A stretch of 64,000 bases of DNA from Macrocystis pyrifera (GCA_031763025.1 JASSKH010000005.1:16148128-16212127), one strand, 5' to 3'. Counted from the first letter of the stretch, positions 53,549-64,000 are shown. The notes: generated by a model not told the origin, from the sequence alone. Program-made: numbers and translations.

Positions 53549-54499
53549 CTAAAAACAGACTCCCCATACCTTTGCTATCCCATATATAGATGAATTTGAA
53601 AACGGAAGTGTCTCAGGTTGTTGATAATGCTTTTACTCGGGTTTTCGACGGCAACGACGAGCACTTGTAGGAGAACCTACCTGGGCCTTTAGTTCGACCA
53701 TCCGTAGCGTGCTACGCGGGTACAGAAGAGTGAAAATACTCAACAGGATCTCCGAAATGATCAAACTTCCTCCTGCTGAGCGATTTCGTTCCGTGATGCA
53801 AAACATAGCGATGCCTGCCCTCCCTTGCAAACCCAAGGGCCCCAAAATCTCCTAGAGACCACAACGAACAAACACATTATACGTTGGTCAGGAGATGGTC
53901 TGTGCATTAGAGCTGGAGCGCTACGCCGTGTTCGGTAAGGAGTCGTGATACGGCGTTATTGTCCCAGAAATAGTCTTGCTGCTGTAAAAAAGACACACAA
54001 AAAAAAAAAAAAAATGTCCCGAAAGTCTCGAGTAATTTTTGTGTCTGTTTTTACCGAAGGGGCTCCCTTAACCTCTTTGATAGCGCGATCAAAACAGTGA
54101 TATATACCGGTACATTTTTGTGCTACCAACCATCTTGGTGCTACCAACCATCTGCGGGAAGCACGAGCGCCCCGCAGCACGGGAAACATCCTGTTGCTGC
54201 GCCTGCGCCGTACGACTCGTTGCATCGAAACTCGAGCACCAACCTCTATCACCCCCCAATCACACGTAGTGGCCGTTGCCGTGACCGTCTCTTTTCATCG
54301 TCATTTTTCCCCTCCTCTCAAGTCCTATTAATAAAGAGGGATGAGTGCTGTCGGGTGCCTGCTGTACCGAGCTAACCCTCTATGCCTGCTGCTTAGACGT
54401 TCCAACTCTATTTCTTTTAAGCAGTTCGTGCCGAATACAAGAATGAGATTTCTGAAGGGGATTGGCGAGTACCAGCGGCTGCCTGGAGTGCCTCCACAC
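53549..54499. other. No supported gene
   Basis: A minus ORF (53845-53633) ends at a donor-like AGGCCCAG|GTAGG and could hide an exon, but its phase does not fit the hemerythrin-like gene and no domain is seen. Confidence 0.3.
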
Positions 54500-54785
54500 C
54501 TCCTTCCACAGGTAGATGATCGATTCCTACGTCATGACCCAGATTTCTCGGGGCAGATGTACTCCTAATCTGTATGATCTATATGATCTGTACGATCTGT
54601 ATGAACCGTATGATCCATATCCTCTGCGCGATTTGCAGCATCACAGATTTTCAGGAGTGGGGTGCACATATTCTACTACAGGTATGCAGATCCTGCGCAG
54701 CATCTCAACCCGGCAGGTGAGGATCTAGGTGATCTGCAGTAGACAGATAGATCATGATGATGTATCTGTCGATGATCTATCAAAG
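54500..54785. repeat. GATC-rich repeat cluster
   Basis: Degenerate ten-base units such as CTGTATGATC and CTGTACGATC, with AGATTTCTCGGGGCAGATG. Related clusters lie at 24116-24170 and 32118-32182 (GTACAGATCATGTACAGATC; CTTTCGGGGCAGATG). Confidence 0.5.
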
Positions 54786-54825
54786 GTGTAAACTGTTCCA
54801 ATCGGTAACGGATGAAGGCTTCCAA

Positions 54826-54941
54826 CTACTACGGGGGAAGGTAGTAATCAATCAGGACTAAATATGCTTGCTAAAAAGAGTGGAATACATAGGTTTTTAC
54901 GTGCATGATGGGTCCTGATTAATATGGTCACTCCCGTAATA
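54826..54941. repeat. Foldback MITE family 2
   Basis: Left TACTACGGGGGAAGGTAGTA, right reverse complement TATTACGGGAGTGACCATAT; interior CTAAATATGCTTGCTAAAAA and CATAGGTTTTTACGTGC. Confidence 0.6.
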
Positions 54942-55251
54942 CTGTCTCCCCCAAAAACAGGGGTGCGGCTCTAACGGCGTTACTGCTCACAGATTTTTCA
55001 CGATTGGAACCCTTTGGCCAAAGAGATCTTTGATCGGTTAAAAAACGTCCCCGGATGAGGTCAAGCCATCCACGCTCCAATGACATCGTCGCCCTGTCTT
55101 CATTCTTACATTGCCGTGATTGGATTCCGCCGCAATTCCAACGAACAAGGATTAGATGGAGAGGCTGGAAGACCGTCGATATCGACGGACATTAACATTT
55201 CCAGCTACCTCCACGAAAAAATGTGTTCGGAGGTTTCCCACGGGGGGAGGG

Positions 55252-55255
<4 letters not shown>

Positions 55256-55290
<35 letters not shown>

Positions 55291-55813
55291 ACTCGATAGG
55301 AGAGATGTACTCGATCTCATGCATGGCCGTAGTCGTATGACCATAGACCCTCGCATCCCTACAATGCCGGGACGGAGCATGTCGGGTTTTCACCGACCAG
55401 GCAGACATTGCTTGCACCAAGCGCGAAGCGCCGTGAGGTGTCCGGCGAGTCGCATGAAGGGTGAGCTGCATCCAACTAAGAACCGCTTGTGAGGCAGACT
55501 TGCATATGGATGAAAGCTTCAATGAGTTAGTTTAATTTGCGGTGTGGCCACTTCCAGAGACAGCAATGGGAGGACTATGTAACTGCCTATTGGGTGCCGT
55601 ACCTTGAACACCACGTGATACGATCAATTCCCTTGTGCAGAGTAAAGGTTCTTTACTTCGCACAAGTGATCTAACTAGACGACCAGCTGTGGGCGACCGC
55701 CAAAAAAAAAAAAAAAAAAAAACCGGTACCCTGGATGTCTAGCTCACGTAGTGAGCGGCGTGTTTTACAGTGTCGTTGCCAACCGACGCCAACCCAACCT
55801 ATATATAATATAT

Positions 55814-55845
<32 letters not shown>
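55256..55845 (-). mobile_element. C-tailed short retroposon, long form (minus), C tracts at both ends
   Basis: On the minus strand: C tract (G 55814-55845 on plus), ATATATTATATATAGGTTGG, the full body, then TCTCCTATCGAGTAC and a second C tract (G about 34, 55256-55289). Third full-length copy; both flanks are long homopolymers. Confidence 0.65.
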
Positions 55846-55847
<2 letters not shown>

Positions 55848-56080
55848 ACGGCAGCACAAGGAAATTGATCACCGTTCAGTCAGAAAACTGTAGGCACCAC
55901 CACGGAGTTGCTTTTTTTTTTTCCGGCACCACAACTCGAAGCGGTTATGGGTACGATTCGGGTGAGAAACTCTGGCCAGCACCACCACCACCACCACCTG
56001 AAGGTCTCGCAACGCAGCCATGCGTGAAATCGCTTAACCTTTCGGGGAGCTTGACTTATACTTGATTTGATTTATAGAAG

Positions 56081-56220
56081 GGTTGGGTCGGGTCCGGTCA
56101 AACCTCGCGGGTCAGGTCAGGTCGGGATGGGTTGGGTTTGGTCGGGTAAAAGGGTGATTCGATCCGATCTGTGAGAGTTTGAAAACCTCCTGACCCGACC
56201 CGACCCCACCCGACGCGACA
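56081..56220. repeat. GGGTCG/CGACCC palindromic repeat element, second copy
   Basis: GGTTGGGTCGGGTCCGGTCA at the left and CTGACCCGACCCGACCCCAC at the right, with AACCTCGCGGGTCAGG and GTTTGAAAACCTCCTGACCC corresponding to the 7.2-kb copy in reverse. Confidence 0.5.
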
Positions 56221-56741
56221 GGAATGTAAAGAACTGTACGACGCGCACGCAGCAATATGATAAGTTGTACGGCTTGCACGCACGCACGCACAGTGCACTA
56301 CTCCCCCTGTAGTGCACCCTTCTTAATACGCGGGGGAACATATCATAGCGTTCGGAACCAAATACACTGTGCAAATATAGGGGAGATACCTGGCGTTTGG
56401 TTCCGTTGTGGGTTCTGATTCTTACTACATATGCCCACCCTGGAAGAGAAGAGAAGCGATTGATACAAAACAGATTTGTGGCATTTTACGTGGGTCGCTA
56501 TACTATACCAGGTACTCAATAAAAAGGGGTTCATTAAGTCGCCACACGCGACCACAGAAACATGAACAAGTATAGCCCCAACGCCGAACCTTCAGCGACG
56601 TCAGCCTGCATTGTCTCCGCAGCTTGCACCACGGACGACGCCGACGCGCGAAACTTGCCGTGCACGAACATCCACGTTTTTACCCTAATCACGACAACAC
56701 GCAACACAAGCGGGGGCGGCGGGGCCGACCAGGGCAGGGGG

Positions 56742-56800
56742 GGGGGGGGGGTGTAAGCATGTCATGCATGGCCATAGTGATACACTATTCCGTATGGCCA
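56742..56800 (-). mobile_element. C-tailed short retroposon, 3' scrap (minus)
   Basis: After G14 comes TGTAAGCATGTCATGCATGG CCATAG, the reverse complement of the family's 3' end with its C tail. Confidence 0.4.
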
Positions 56801-58989
56801 TAGGGGGTAAAAAACAAACAAATGAATACATCAAAAACACACAGAAATATCAAGCAATACAAACCAACAAACGAGACAACACAAAACAAACAACAAATAG
56901 GCACAACAAGCACAAACGCATAACGCAAGCGGTTCTCTAGCGAGCGCTGCCTGTTATCCTACGACACAAAACAAACACCTTGAAAAAACGCGTTCGTTTC
57001 CCGCCATCGCACCGTTTTCGACTACCTGAACGGACAAAAACGCCAACCTTAACTAAAACCCAACTTTGCACAAGCCAAATCACTCGGTGGGGACTCGAAG
57101 CGTCGGCGGAAAATAAAAATTACGAATGATAGTTCGCAGCATCACAAGGGCCTCTACCTTTTCTTTTTGGGGTGTAAGCCGTGATGGTGTCGCCAGAAGT
57201 CTTGCTCCGCAACGATTCCCCAGCAACGTCTTGCATCTGGAGGCATTGTGGCCAACGTGTAGGGTGGGGAAACCGAGAGATAGACCATCATTTGATTGAC
57301 TTCATCGCAATCACACATGCGGAAAAATACCAATACATTAGTCTGATACATTTTAAGCCGCACTGCAGAACACACTGTGCGGTTCATGTGCGAGCATCGA
57401 GAACAGCACTGCTCGGACAACAGCCGGTCCTGGACCATGACCGACTACTCGTTTTATGGTAGTCAAACTGCTGAGAGGACAATAAAAAAATAGCACCGCG
57501 CCCCCTCCCCCTCCTCTCCCCTGCCTAGTCAGGCCCTCAGGTGGCCAATACGGAAGACTGTGTGGTCGGGCAGAGCACAGCCGAAAGCGAAGAGGCGCAC
57601 GGGAGACGAGCGCGAAGGAAAAAGTGTTTGCCTATATCGTATTCTCGCTCACCGGTACTCCCGATAACAACCAACAAACGCGGTGCTCGTGAGCTTGATT
57701 ACCACAAAAGGCCTCTCCACTTCCCTGTACATGGTATGTGCGCTAAATATGACGATAAGAACCGGCTGGTGACGGTATGAAAGCATAATGTGTGTATAGG
57801 TCTGAAGGGGCGCTGGACATTCTCACTCATGTATAGCTTCACACCAGCATATCATAGCGGCCGAACACCACAACGTTCGACGTTCGATCTACGCTCGCTA
57901 CTGCCGTACACCCAGAGAGCTCAGAGGCACATACAGCAGTGCTGCTTAAAATTCGGAGATAGATGCTGCGGCTGCTATAGTACTATTAATAACGTTGTGC
58001 CCAACGCTGTCCCGTGAATATGAAGAGGGCCAGGCAGTACGGGGTGGTGCTGCCCTGATTTTTATTTGCACCCACGACGAGTCTTTTGATCTCGAGCTAA
58101 TGCAGTACATGTCCCAATTTCACGCCAGGTATTACACATACTGACGGAATTTTGTTGACGTTGAGCTTGTGAAACGGCACAGCGTAGGAGAAACGTACAC
58201 GCCCTTTGGCGGAAACAATGTATTGCGTGCCTGCATGCCTGCATAGTCAGGGCAACCAACACTGGGAGGGACAGCAGATAATGCGGCGATTTGTCCCGTG
58301 TGGGAAAAATCTGCGTTCAAGTTTTTTCTTCCCATGAAAGCATCGACAACCAAACATGTTGGCGGACGGTTTACTGTTGACCCGTCAAGGTCTGACGAAG
58401 GTCCTTGACGGCTGCCCTTGACGGATGTCCTGACCGTCAACCTGAGTCAAGCGACATCCTTGTCGCTCACCCAGGATGCTACTATGTGTAGTCTTTCTTT
58501 TCCTCTTCTCGCCATCTTACGCCTGTCTCTAATCAACCATAACGCTGTACTAACACGGACGGCGCTGTGCGAAAAGCACTAAGCAGCAGCGTCACGGGCG
58601 TCCCGTACATAAGAGTATGCGCTGATACCAGGTACGCGCGAGTACCCCCTGTGGAGGAGTGCGCCAATACTGCTGACACTGATAGTGGCTGTCTGATTGT
58701 CCCTACTTCGCCGCTGCATGTTATACCCAATCATATGATTCCACCAGCGTACGCAGAAATGTAACACAGCACCGGTATACACACGCCTGATAAAGCACAC
58801 CAGGTAACCAGGTACCTGGTGAACGTTTGTGATTCGGGAGTCACGCAACGTGATCATCTGAGAGGGCCGCAAGATGCACAATTCACCATAGGAGAAACGT
58901 GGCACTTCGGCCTGCGGGCACACTCGCTCAAAGGAAGAAAAGAAGAAGCGACTCAAGCGGACAGAGAGGCTAAAACTTCCAACCTGCCC
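56801..58989. other. No supported gene
   Basis: A/C-rich stretch (56815-57080) and mixed sequence. Open frames at 57438-57154 (minus) and 57541-57780 (plus) lack start, splice or domain support. CCTTGACGG words repeat at 58393-58432. Confidence 0.35.
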
Positions 58990-59458
58990 CCCCCCGCTCC
59001 CCAATTAGGAAATCAACCCGTGGGCAGAGGCGGACGTAGATACATCAGAAAGGGAATACAATGGTTCGGGAGGGATACAGAGAACGTTCACAAGGGAAGA
59101 AGTAAGAAGTGTGTAGCTAAACTTGGAAATAGAAAGGCAGCAGGGGCAGACCAAATAGTGAATGAATTTATGAAGTACGGGGGAGAAGAAATGCTTACCA
59201 TGATGGTTATGTTGTAGAACTGGATATGGAAAAACGAGTACGCACCTAAGAGGGAGAGAAGGAGTAGTAGTAAACTTATTCAAGAAAGGAGGCAAGGCTG
59301 ACCCAGGGAACTATAGAGGAAATACGCTACTAAGCACACAGTAGGCAAAACATGTCATAAGATTTTGAACGATTGAATGGGAGCGATGATGGAGAAGGAA
59401 GATAAAAAAAAGCGAAGGGCAAGCAGGGTATAGGCCATACCGTAGCTGCGTAGACCAT

Positions 59459-59917
59459 GTGTACACCGTAGGTAAGACTATTCAAGGTAGGAAAGACGCG
59501 GGACTAACAATGTACAGTTTCTTTCTAAATGTGCAGAAAGCCTACGGCACAGTATGGAGAAATGGATTATGGAAAAAACTGTGGGAAATAGGAATCAGAG
59601 GAAAGATGTGGAGAATGATGAAAAATATGACGGAAGGTGCGAGAAGTGTTGTGATGCCTGACGGGGAAATATCGAAGTATGTTGATATTTTACAAGGAGT
59701 TGCACAGGGATGTACGTTGTCACCTAACTTATTCAAGATGTATATTAACGACCTGATAGTAGCAGTCGAGGCAGCAAGGCAGGGAGTCACGGTAGGGAAA
59801 TATATGGTGTCGGGATTGATGTTTGCGGAAGACTTCGTGGGGATATCAGAAACAACCCAAGGATTGCAGAAACAAATAGAAAAGGCGCTAGAATACACAC
59901 CAGGAAATGGAGGGTGA
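59459..59917 (+). pseudogene. LINE reverse transcriptase remnant
   Basis: An open segment with RT blocks: YSFFLNVQKAYGTVWRNGLW, ILQGVAQGCTLSPNLFKMYI, and SGLMFAEDFVGIS where the family has (F/Y)ADD; the second position of the catalytic pair is FAED. The VQKAYGT block also lacks the usual D before LxKAFD (N here). So this copy is unlikely to be active. Upstream parts (EEVR...LGNRKAAGADQIVNEFMK, 59100-59175) are in other frames or behind stops. Confidence 0.75.
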
Positions 59918-60245
59918 CGGCGAACGTCAAGAAATGCGCAGTAGTAGTTGGTAACGAAGATAAGGTAAACCCTGTAAATTTCAGTTGGAAGTGGGGAGAA
60001 GATGAATTGCCGATCGTAGACCAGTATACATACCTTGGCGTAGAGATCTCGAAAGTCTGCTCTTGGGATACACATAACAAAAATTAATAGGAAAGGCAAA
60101 ATCACAAGTAGGCAAGATGGGTGCGATCCTAACAGACTCGCACCTTGACACTAGGATTAAGAGATGTATCCTGATGAATGTGATTGTACCAAAGCTAGAA
60201 TATGCAGGAGAAGTATAGGAAGGGAACGCGAAACTCGTAAAATAG

Positions 60246-60852
60246 TTGGAAACGGTACAAATTACAGCAGCTAAAAAAATCCTAAGATGCTCAAGTACGA
60301 CTAGTAATACAGCAGTATTAAGAGCAGAACTGGGAATGCACCCACTCAAGACAAATAGATACATGAGAAAATTGAAATGGCAATATGAAGTAAGGAACAT
60401 GCCAAAAAAGAGGTTGCCAGCCATAGTTGATAGAGCTGTATGGGAGAAAGTAACAAAAGGGCGAGCTGGAATAAGGTGGGATGGCGTAGTTGAGAAAGTA
60501 TGGAGGGATATAGGGGGGAAACCAAGAAGAGATGATGCCCGCCGGGAATTTGGGGAGGTGCAAGGCAGAAGTAAAAGAAAGGATAGAAAGAAGGGAAAGG
60601 CTAGCGTTAAGAAACAAGGTGGAATCCGATCAACACTTGGAGATATACCGGGGATTGAGGGAAGGATTAGGAATGAAAACGTATTTGCACGGCCCAATGG
60701 ACTTCGCGAAAACGCTGAAACTGCGCTTTCGTGTAGGTGACCCGGACTTGCCAGAAAGAAGCAAGAGGTATGCCAGTAGCCGGGAGGACGAGGAAGTAGA
60801 CGGATGCACAGATGTGCCCGTGTGGCAAAGCAATAGAGTAGAACTCACATAG
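60246..60852 (+). pseudogene. LINE C-terminal domain remnant
   Basis: Two overlapping frames (60246-60740 and 60532-60852) together correspond to the C terminus seen intact at 22592-22086 minus: ITAAKKILRCSSTTSNTAVL, then [20 protein letters not shown]. The finger region is changed ([11 protein letters not shown] instead of CPCGKAIES), so zinc binding is lost. Confidence 0.65.
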
Positions 60853-61198
60853 TGGGATGACGTGAAATATACAAGGAGGAAAGGGATGTGTTAGAAGAGA
60901 TGAGGGAAATAGACGAACGTGACATGGAGGAGTTTGATACACTGAATGGCAGCGACAAAACGATCGCTATCCTAGGAGATAGATGGTGGCCACAGGCGGT
61001 CAGACGGGAAGGGGATAAGACCAGCAAAAAGCTTCTACGTAATATATGGAAACAACGTATCGTAATAAGCGCCCAATTGTTGGAGGTGTCTCTATTAGGA
61101 GTAGGAACGGTGCTCCGTCTCGAAAGGGATGCGTGGTCAATGATCAAATGACTAAGGCAAGCAACAAACGAGTACGCCCCCCCCCCCCCCCCCCCCCG

Positions 61199-61385
61199 CT
61201 CCCCAATTCATTCGACGCTGTCAACCAAATGCGAAAACGCCTGCCTTACAAGCGGCTCCCACGAGTAGGATGCAGTTCACTCTGCACGCGACTCGTCGAA
61301 CACCTCGCGGCGCTTCGCGCTTGGTGCAGGCAATGCCTGGGTGCAAACCCACGACTTCAGAATGCCAGAAGCTCCAGGCTAATCG
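61199..61385 (+). mobile_element. C-tailed short retroposon, divergent copy
   Basis: Begins right after the LINE's C tail with CCCCAATTCATTCGACGCTG, keeps TCGCGGCGCTTCGCGCTTGG and GCAGGCAATGCCTGG, then diverges and lacks the 3' terminus and tail. Confidence 0.5.
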
Positions 61386-61896
61386 TATTTCATTTTTGTA
61401 GGCCGGGCAGGTTACGGTTTCTTCGTTCGTTTTGAGAATGCAGGGAGCTGCACACAAATGCTCAACGACATGCTGGCTCTCGCCAACTCTGTCTGCTTGC
61501 TATAACAGCATTGACGCGCTCGGATCGGCACGTACTTGGTTTGTTGTTTTGCGCAGGGCTGATTGTGCTGTGCTGTGCTGTACTGCTGTGTTGTGCTTGC
61601 GGTAGATGCTCGACGGCAACATCGTCCGTCGTAGGTATATACGTGCAACAAAAACGCCCAGAAAAAGAAGAAAAAAAAAAACTGCTCTCCCAAAAACAGG
61701 ACTAAAAAATGATACGGGCTCGCGTACAAGATATACGTTCGAAGAAGCCGTATTCAAGTGGGAGCTCTGAGACCAGCTACGCAGCGCAGAGAGTGACGAT
61801 GGAGCCGCCAAGAAACAAAGACAAAAATAAGAAAGTCTACTACTGCTGTACATGTGTCTCCTTATATTTTCGTCTTGAGTGGCATCGTCGCATCAC
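61386..61896. other. No supported gene
   Basis: CTGTGCTGTGCTGTACTGC-type repeat (61565-61600), otherwise nothing recognised. Confidence 0.3.
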
Positions 61897-62097
61897 CCAG
61901 ACATCGATGGGCTTCTCACCTGGCATAGGCGTATCTCCTATGTCCACCCCCAGCAAGAGCAACCCAGCACGGAGCTCTTCATCGCCAGGGACCGACTGAT
62001 CGGTGGCGGGGGCAGGCTCTCCTCTCTCTTTCTCCTCAGCAGCTATTACTCTCAGAACCTCCGCCGCAGGGACCGTGCTACTAGCAGTATTGCCCAT
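61897..62097 (-). CDS. First exon of a putatively N-myristoylated protein
   Basis: The minus strand ATG at 62097-62095 gives MGNTASSTVPAAEVLRVIAA, EEKERGEPAPATDQSVPGDE and ELRAGLLLLGVDIGD, ending VW at donor TGG|GTGATG (phase 0). Gly2 and Ser6 (G-x3-S) fit the N-myristoylation consensus, so membrane attachment is likely. GC-rich coding bias. No domain. The phase would allow joining to 53132 of the hemerythrin-like gene, 8.8 kb away, across the LINE insertion. Confidence 0.4.
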
Positions 62098-62376
62098 ATT
62101 GAACCTTCTCCAAGGAGACACGAAAGTGTCTGGGCTGGGCCGAGCTTGGCTGGCAAGGACAAGAGAGTTGTCTTATGCGTGTTTGTATCTTCGATGCAGC
62201 CTACAGTAGTGCTCCAACTCACAACACCCCAAGGTCAAGATGCAAAGTAGCACTGAGCGACGCACTGACGACGGTTGCAAATTGTTGCGAGAACAAACGA
62301 CATACGACACGCTAGCACGCTCTTTCGGGAGATCGGAGTTCCACGGTATTGTATGGCGTTTGTATCATACATCAGT

Positions 62377-62403
62377 GCCCCCCCCCCCCCCCCCCCCCCC
62401 CCC
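62377..62403 (+). repeat. Oligo(C) tract, about 27 bases
   Basis: C run preceded by CATACATCAGTG, without the GAGTAC terminus; origin unclear. Confidence 0.8.
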
Positions 62404-62448
62404 CTCCCCCCTTATCGTTCGTTCGTTGCGTCATTCGCTCCTCCCCAG

Positions 62449-62711
62449 ATCCCCCAGATATCAGATCCAAGATAGACAACACACCGGAGGACTCGAACCG
62501 CACGCCGGTGCCAGTGACACATGTTCCCTCGTAAGTGTGGTGGTTGATTGTTCTGTGCATACAGTTGCCTTGTCGTCGCGGTCGCAGGCACGCAAGCAAG
62601 CTTACAACAGTTACTCCATCCACACCCCAAAATTGCATCTTATGTGGCAAACAAAGCAACGCTGCGCGCTGCGGGTTTGTTCTACAGTTTATATCATCGC
62701 CGGGAGAATAA
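62449..62711 (+). CDS. Weak two-exon candidate with Cys motif
   Basis: Exon 1 62449-62530: acceptor CCCCAG, donor CCTC|GTAAGT (good), reading DIRSKIDNTPEDSNRTPVPV. Exon 2 62588-62711: acceptor GTCGCAG, phase correct, reading HASKLTTVTPSTPQ then NCILCGKQSNAARCGFVLQF and a stop. C-x2-C...C could be half of a zinc-binding motif. It might be a gene, a transposon piece or chance; there is no ATG in the span. Confidence 0.25.
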
Positions 62712-64000
62712 TTGTCGCCCACAAATCATGATGAAGGCATGCTCACCAGCCCCGGGGCAAGGCAGCCCCCGTCGGCGAGTCCTTCATCCCGTGTGGCGGT
62801 GTCTCGCCGGTTTCGTCCCTAGCAAACGTCGGATAATCGAATCGTTTCAGTCGCGGCGGCTTGAGTTCATCACCGACCGACGTGTTTGTACGCGATCACC
62901 GACCGACGTGTTTGTACCCGCGTTCCGCCTCCGAAAGGGCCGGGGACACGTTTAAGTATACTCGTAGCCCTCATGCAGCGGGGGCGGTGGTCTACAGTAA
63001 GCCCGCAATCATCCTGCACGCGTAGTCACCTATCCGGTGTCTGCCACCTGTAACACGAACAGCATACTATATAGATCTCGTCGCATAAAATACGTGGTGG
63101 GCGGTACACAAACGAACGACGACGCCATCCACCGCGCAAATACATGTAGAAACGGGAAAAAGCAGCAAGTAAATACTCGCTCCTGGTATACACATCCTGA
63201 AATACGTCTAATCGACGTCATACGGGCGGCTAAACCTACAACGCGCGAGAGGAAAGGCGGAGGATGTGATCCTACTAACGGCGCCACGCACACCAACCAA
63301 TCGGTGGGGTACCAGTATACTTTTGGTGCGTGCAATCTTCCGTGTCATCGCATTGTGTCCACAGCAGTTAGTTAGTTCGTCGCGAGGGAATGTTTTACGA
63401 CCTATGTACCTTCGGAAATGTGGTGTGGTAGTCAAAGGATTCAATAAACAATAGTGAACGCATCCTGGGAATACATCGATACACTTGGCTTTAACGCCCC
63501 CGTCGTTGTAGTGCGAGGGTGCTATTGGCGCAACAGGAGATGAGGATATACCTGGTACCTGGTACGACGTGGTGATTGTTGTGTTCCGATAATCAACATT
63601 GAGTACCCACCGAAACGGGAATGGAATGCACTACTTATTGTACGTAAACAAACATGAGAGCTCCACGTATCACCGGGTATGCCGCACATGACTCACCGGA
63701 TAGCTCGCGGGTTCCAGTATGCTATGCCAGGTGAACCCCTAGTGACAGTAGTCTGCTTCGTATTGTAACCAGGTACCAGTACATCTCAAGTATGCACCTC
63801 CTGGTGCGTATGCATTCAGTTGGCAAATATAGCAGTTCCCGACCGACGGGGGCTTTACAGCTTAAGAGTAACTAACCATTAACCACTGTCATGATGCAAG
63901 GTACGGTACTACACCATCTACTAATATCTACCAGGTAGTAGTTTTCTTGGTTTTGAAGCTAACCTTACGAAAAACAAAAATCACTCAATCATGTTGGTAA
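62712..64000. other. No supported gene
   Basis: Contains a direct 26-bp duplication (ACCGACCGACGTGTTTGTAC at 62873 and 62899) and several CCAGGTACC/TACCTGGTAC words (63549-63566, 63770, 63930). No exon recognised. Confidence 0.35.

Larger units (their letters stand above)
58990..61198 (+). mobile_element. C-tailed LINE, longest copy (degenerate, 5'-truncated)
   Basis: From about 58990 through RT-like and C-terminal coding remnants to a 3' end CAAATGACTAAGGCAAGCAA...GAGTACG and C22 (61177-61198). Stops and shifts break the frame (for example TAG near 59118 and 59216). Relatives at 4932-5344, 21970-22626, 28505-28622 and 40950-41015 all share the same 3' terminus. Confidence 0.75.

Noticed and set aside
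57154..57438. Minus ORF with CxCxE and RRCWGIVAEQDFWRHHH as a possible transposase piece
   Set aside because: No catalytic motif, no terminal repeats and no second copy in the window.

Overview
This is eukaryotic nuclear DNA. Coding exons are short, GC-rich and heavy in Ala/Gly/Ser runs. They are separated by long introns (0.2-9.6 kb) packed with retroposons, foldback elements, CTG-type microsatellites and very long G or C homopolymers. This style fits a multicellular stramenopile, most likely a brown alga of the Ectocarpus type. That is an inference from composition and gene style; there is no rRNA or organelle marker in the window.

Positions 1-41838 (+) hold most of one very large gene, entered from its 5' side. 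By linking exons through splice signals and reading phase I read, in order, a coiled coil (192-5797), a PDZ domain split over two exons (15392-21692), an RGS domain split over three exons with a large low-complexity insert (24542-26433), a long low-complexity linker, and a three-lobed DENN module: uDENN 33398-33786, cDENN 37378-40067, dDENN 40684-41838. A PDZ-RGS-DENN protein would tie heterotrimeric G-protein signalling to Rab GTPase activation. I know no described family with this layout. The same gene shows repeated reading-frame breaks, mostly inside G runs, so assembly error or decay must be excluded.

Mobile DNA: a LINE with a 673-codon uninterrupted reverse transcriptase ORF (7990-10011); next to it a minus-strand LTR element with 259-bp identical terminal repeats and no pol genes (10205-13563); a tRNA-derived, poly(A)-tailed short element in three copies (16.5, 34.2, 34.5 kb); a degenerate LINE at 58990-61198 with four truncated relatives; and about 14 copies of a short element. 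The last two share the same 3' end (GACTAMGGC...GAGTAC) and both run straight into long oligo(C) tracts. They look like a LINE/short-element partnership with C tails. Two foldback (MITE-like) families and a GGGTCG palindrome family are also dispersed.

From 42 to 64 kb genes are sparse. A minus-strand gene at 51977-53132 encodes a probable hemerythrin-like protein. A minus-strand first exon at 62097-61897 encodes an MGNTASS amino terminus typical of N-myristoylation and may be a distant 5' exon of the same gene. A weak two-exon plus-strand candidate lies at 62449-62711. The rest is repeats and unassigned sequence.
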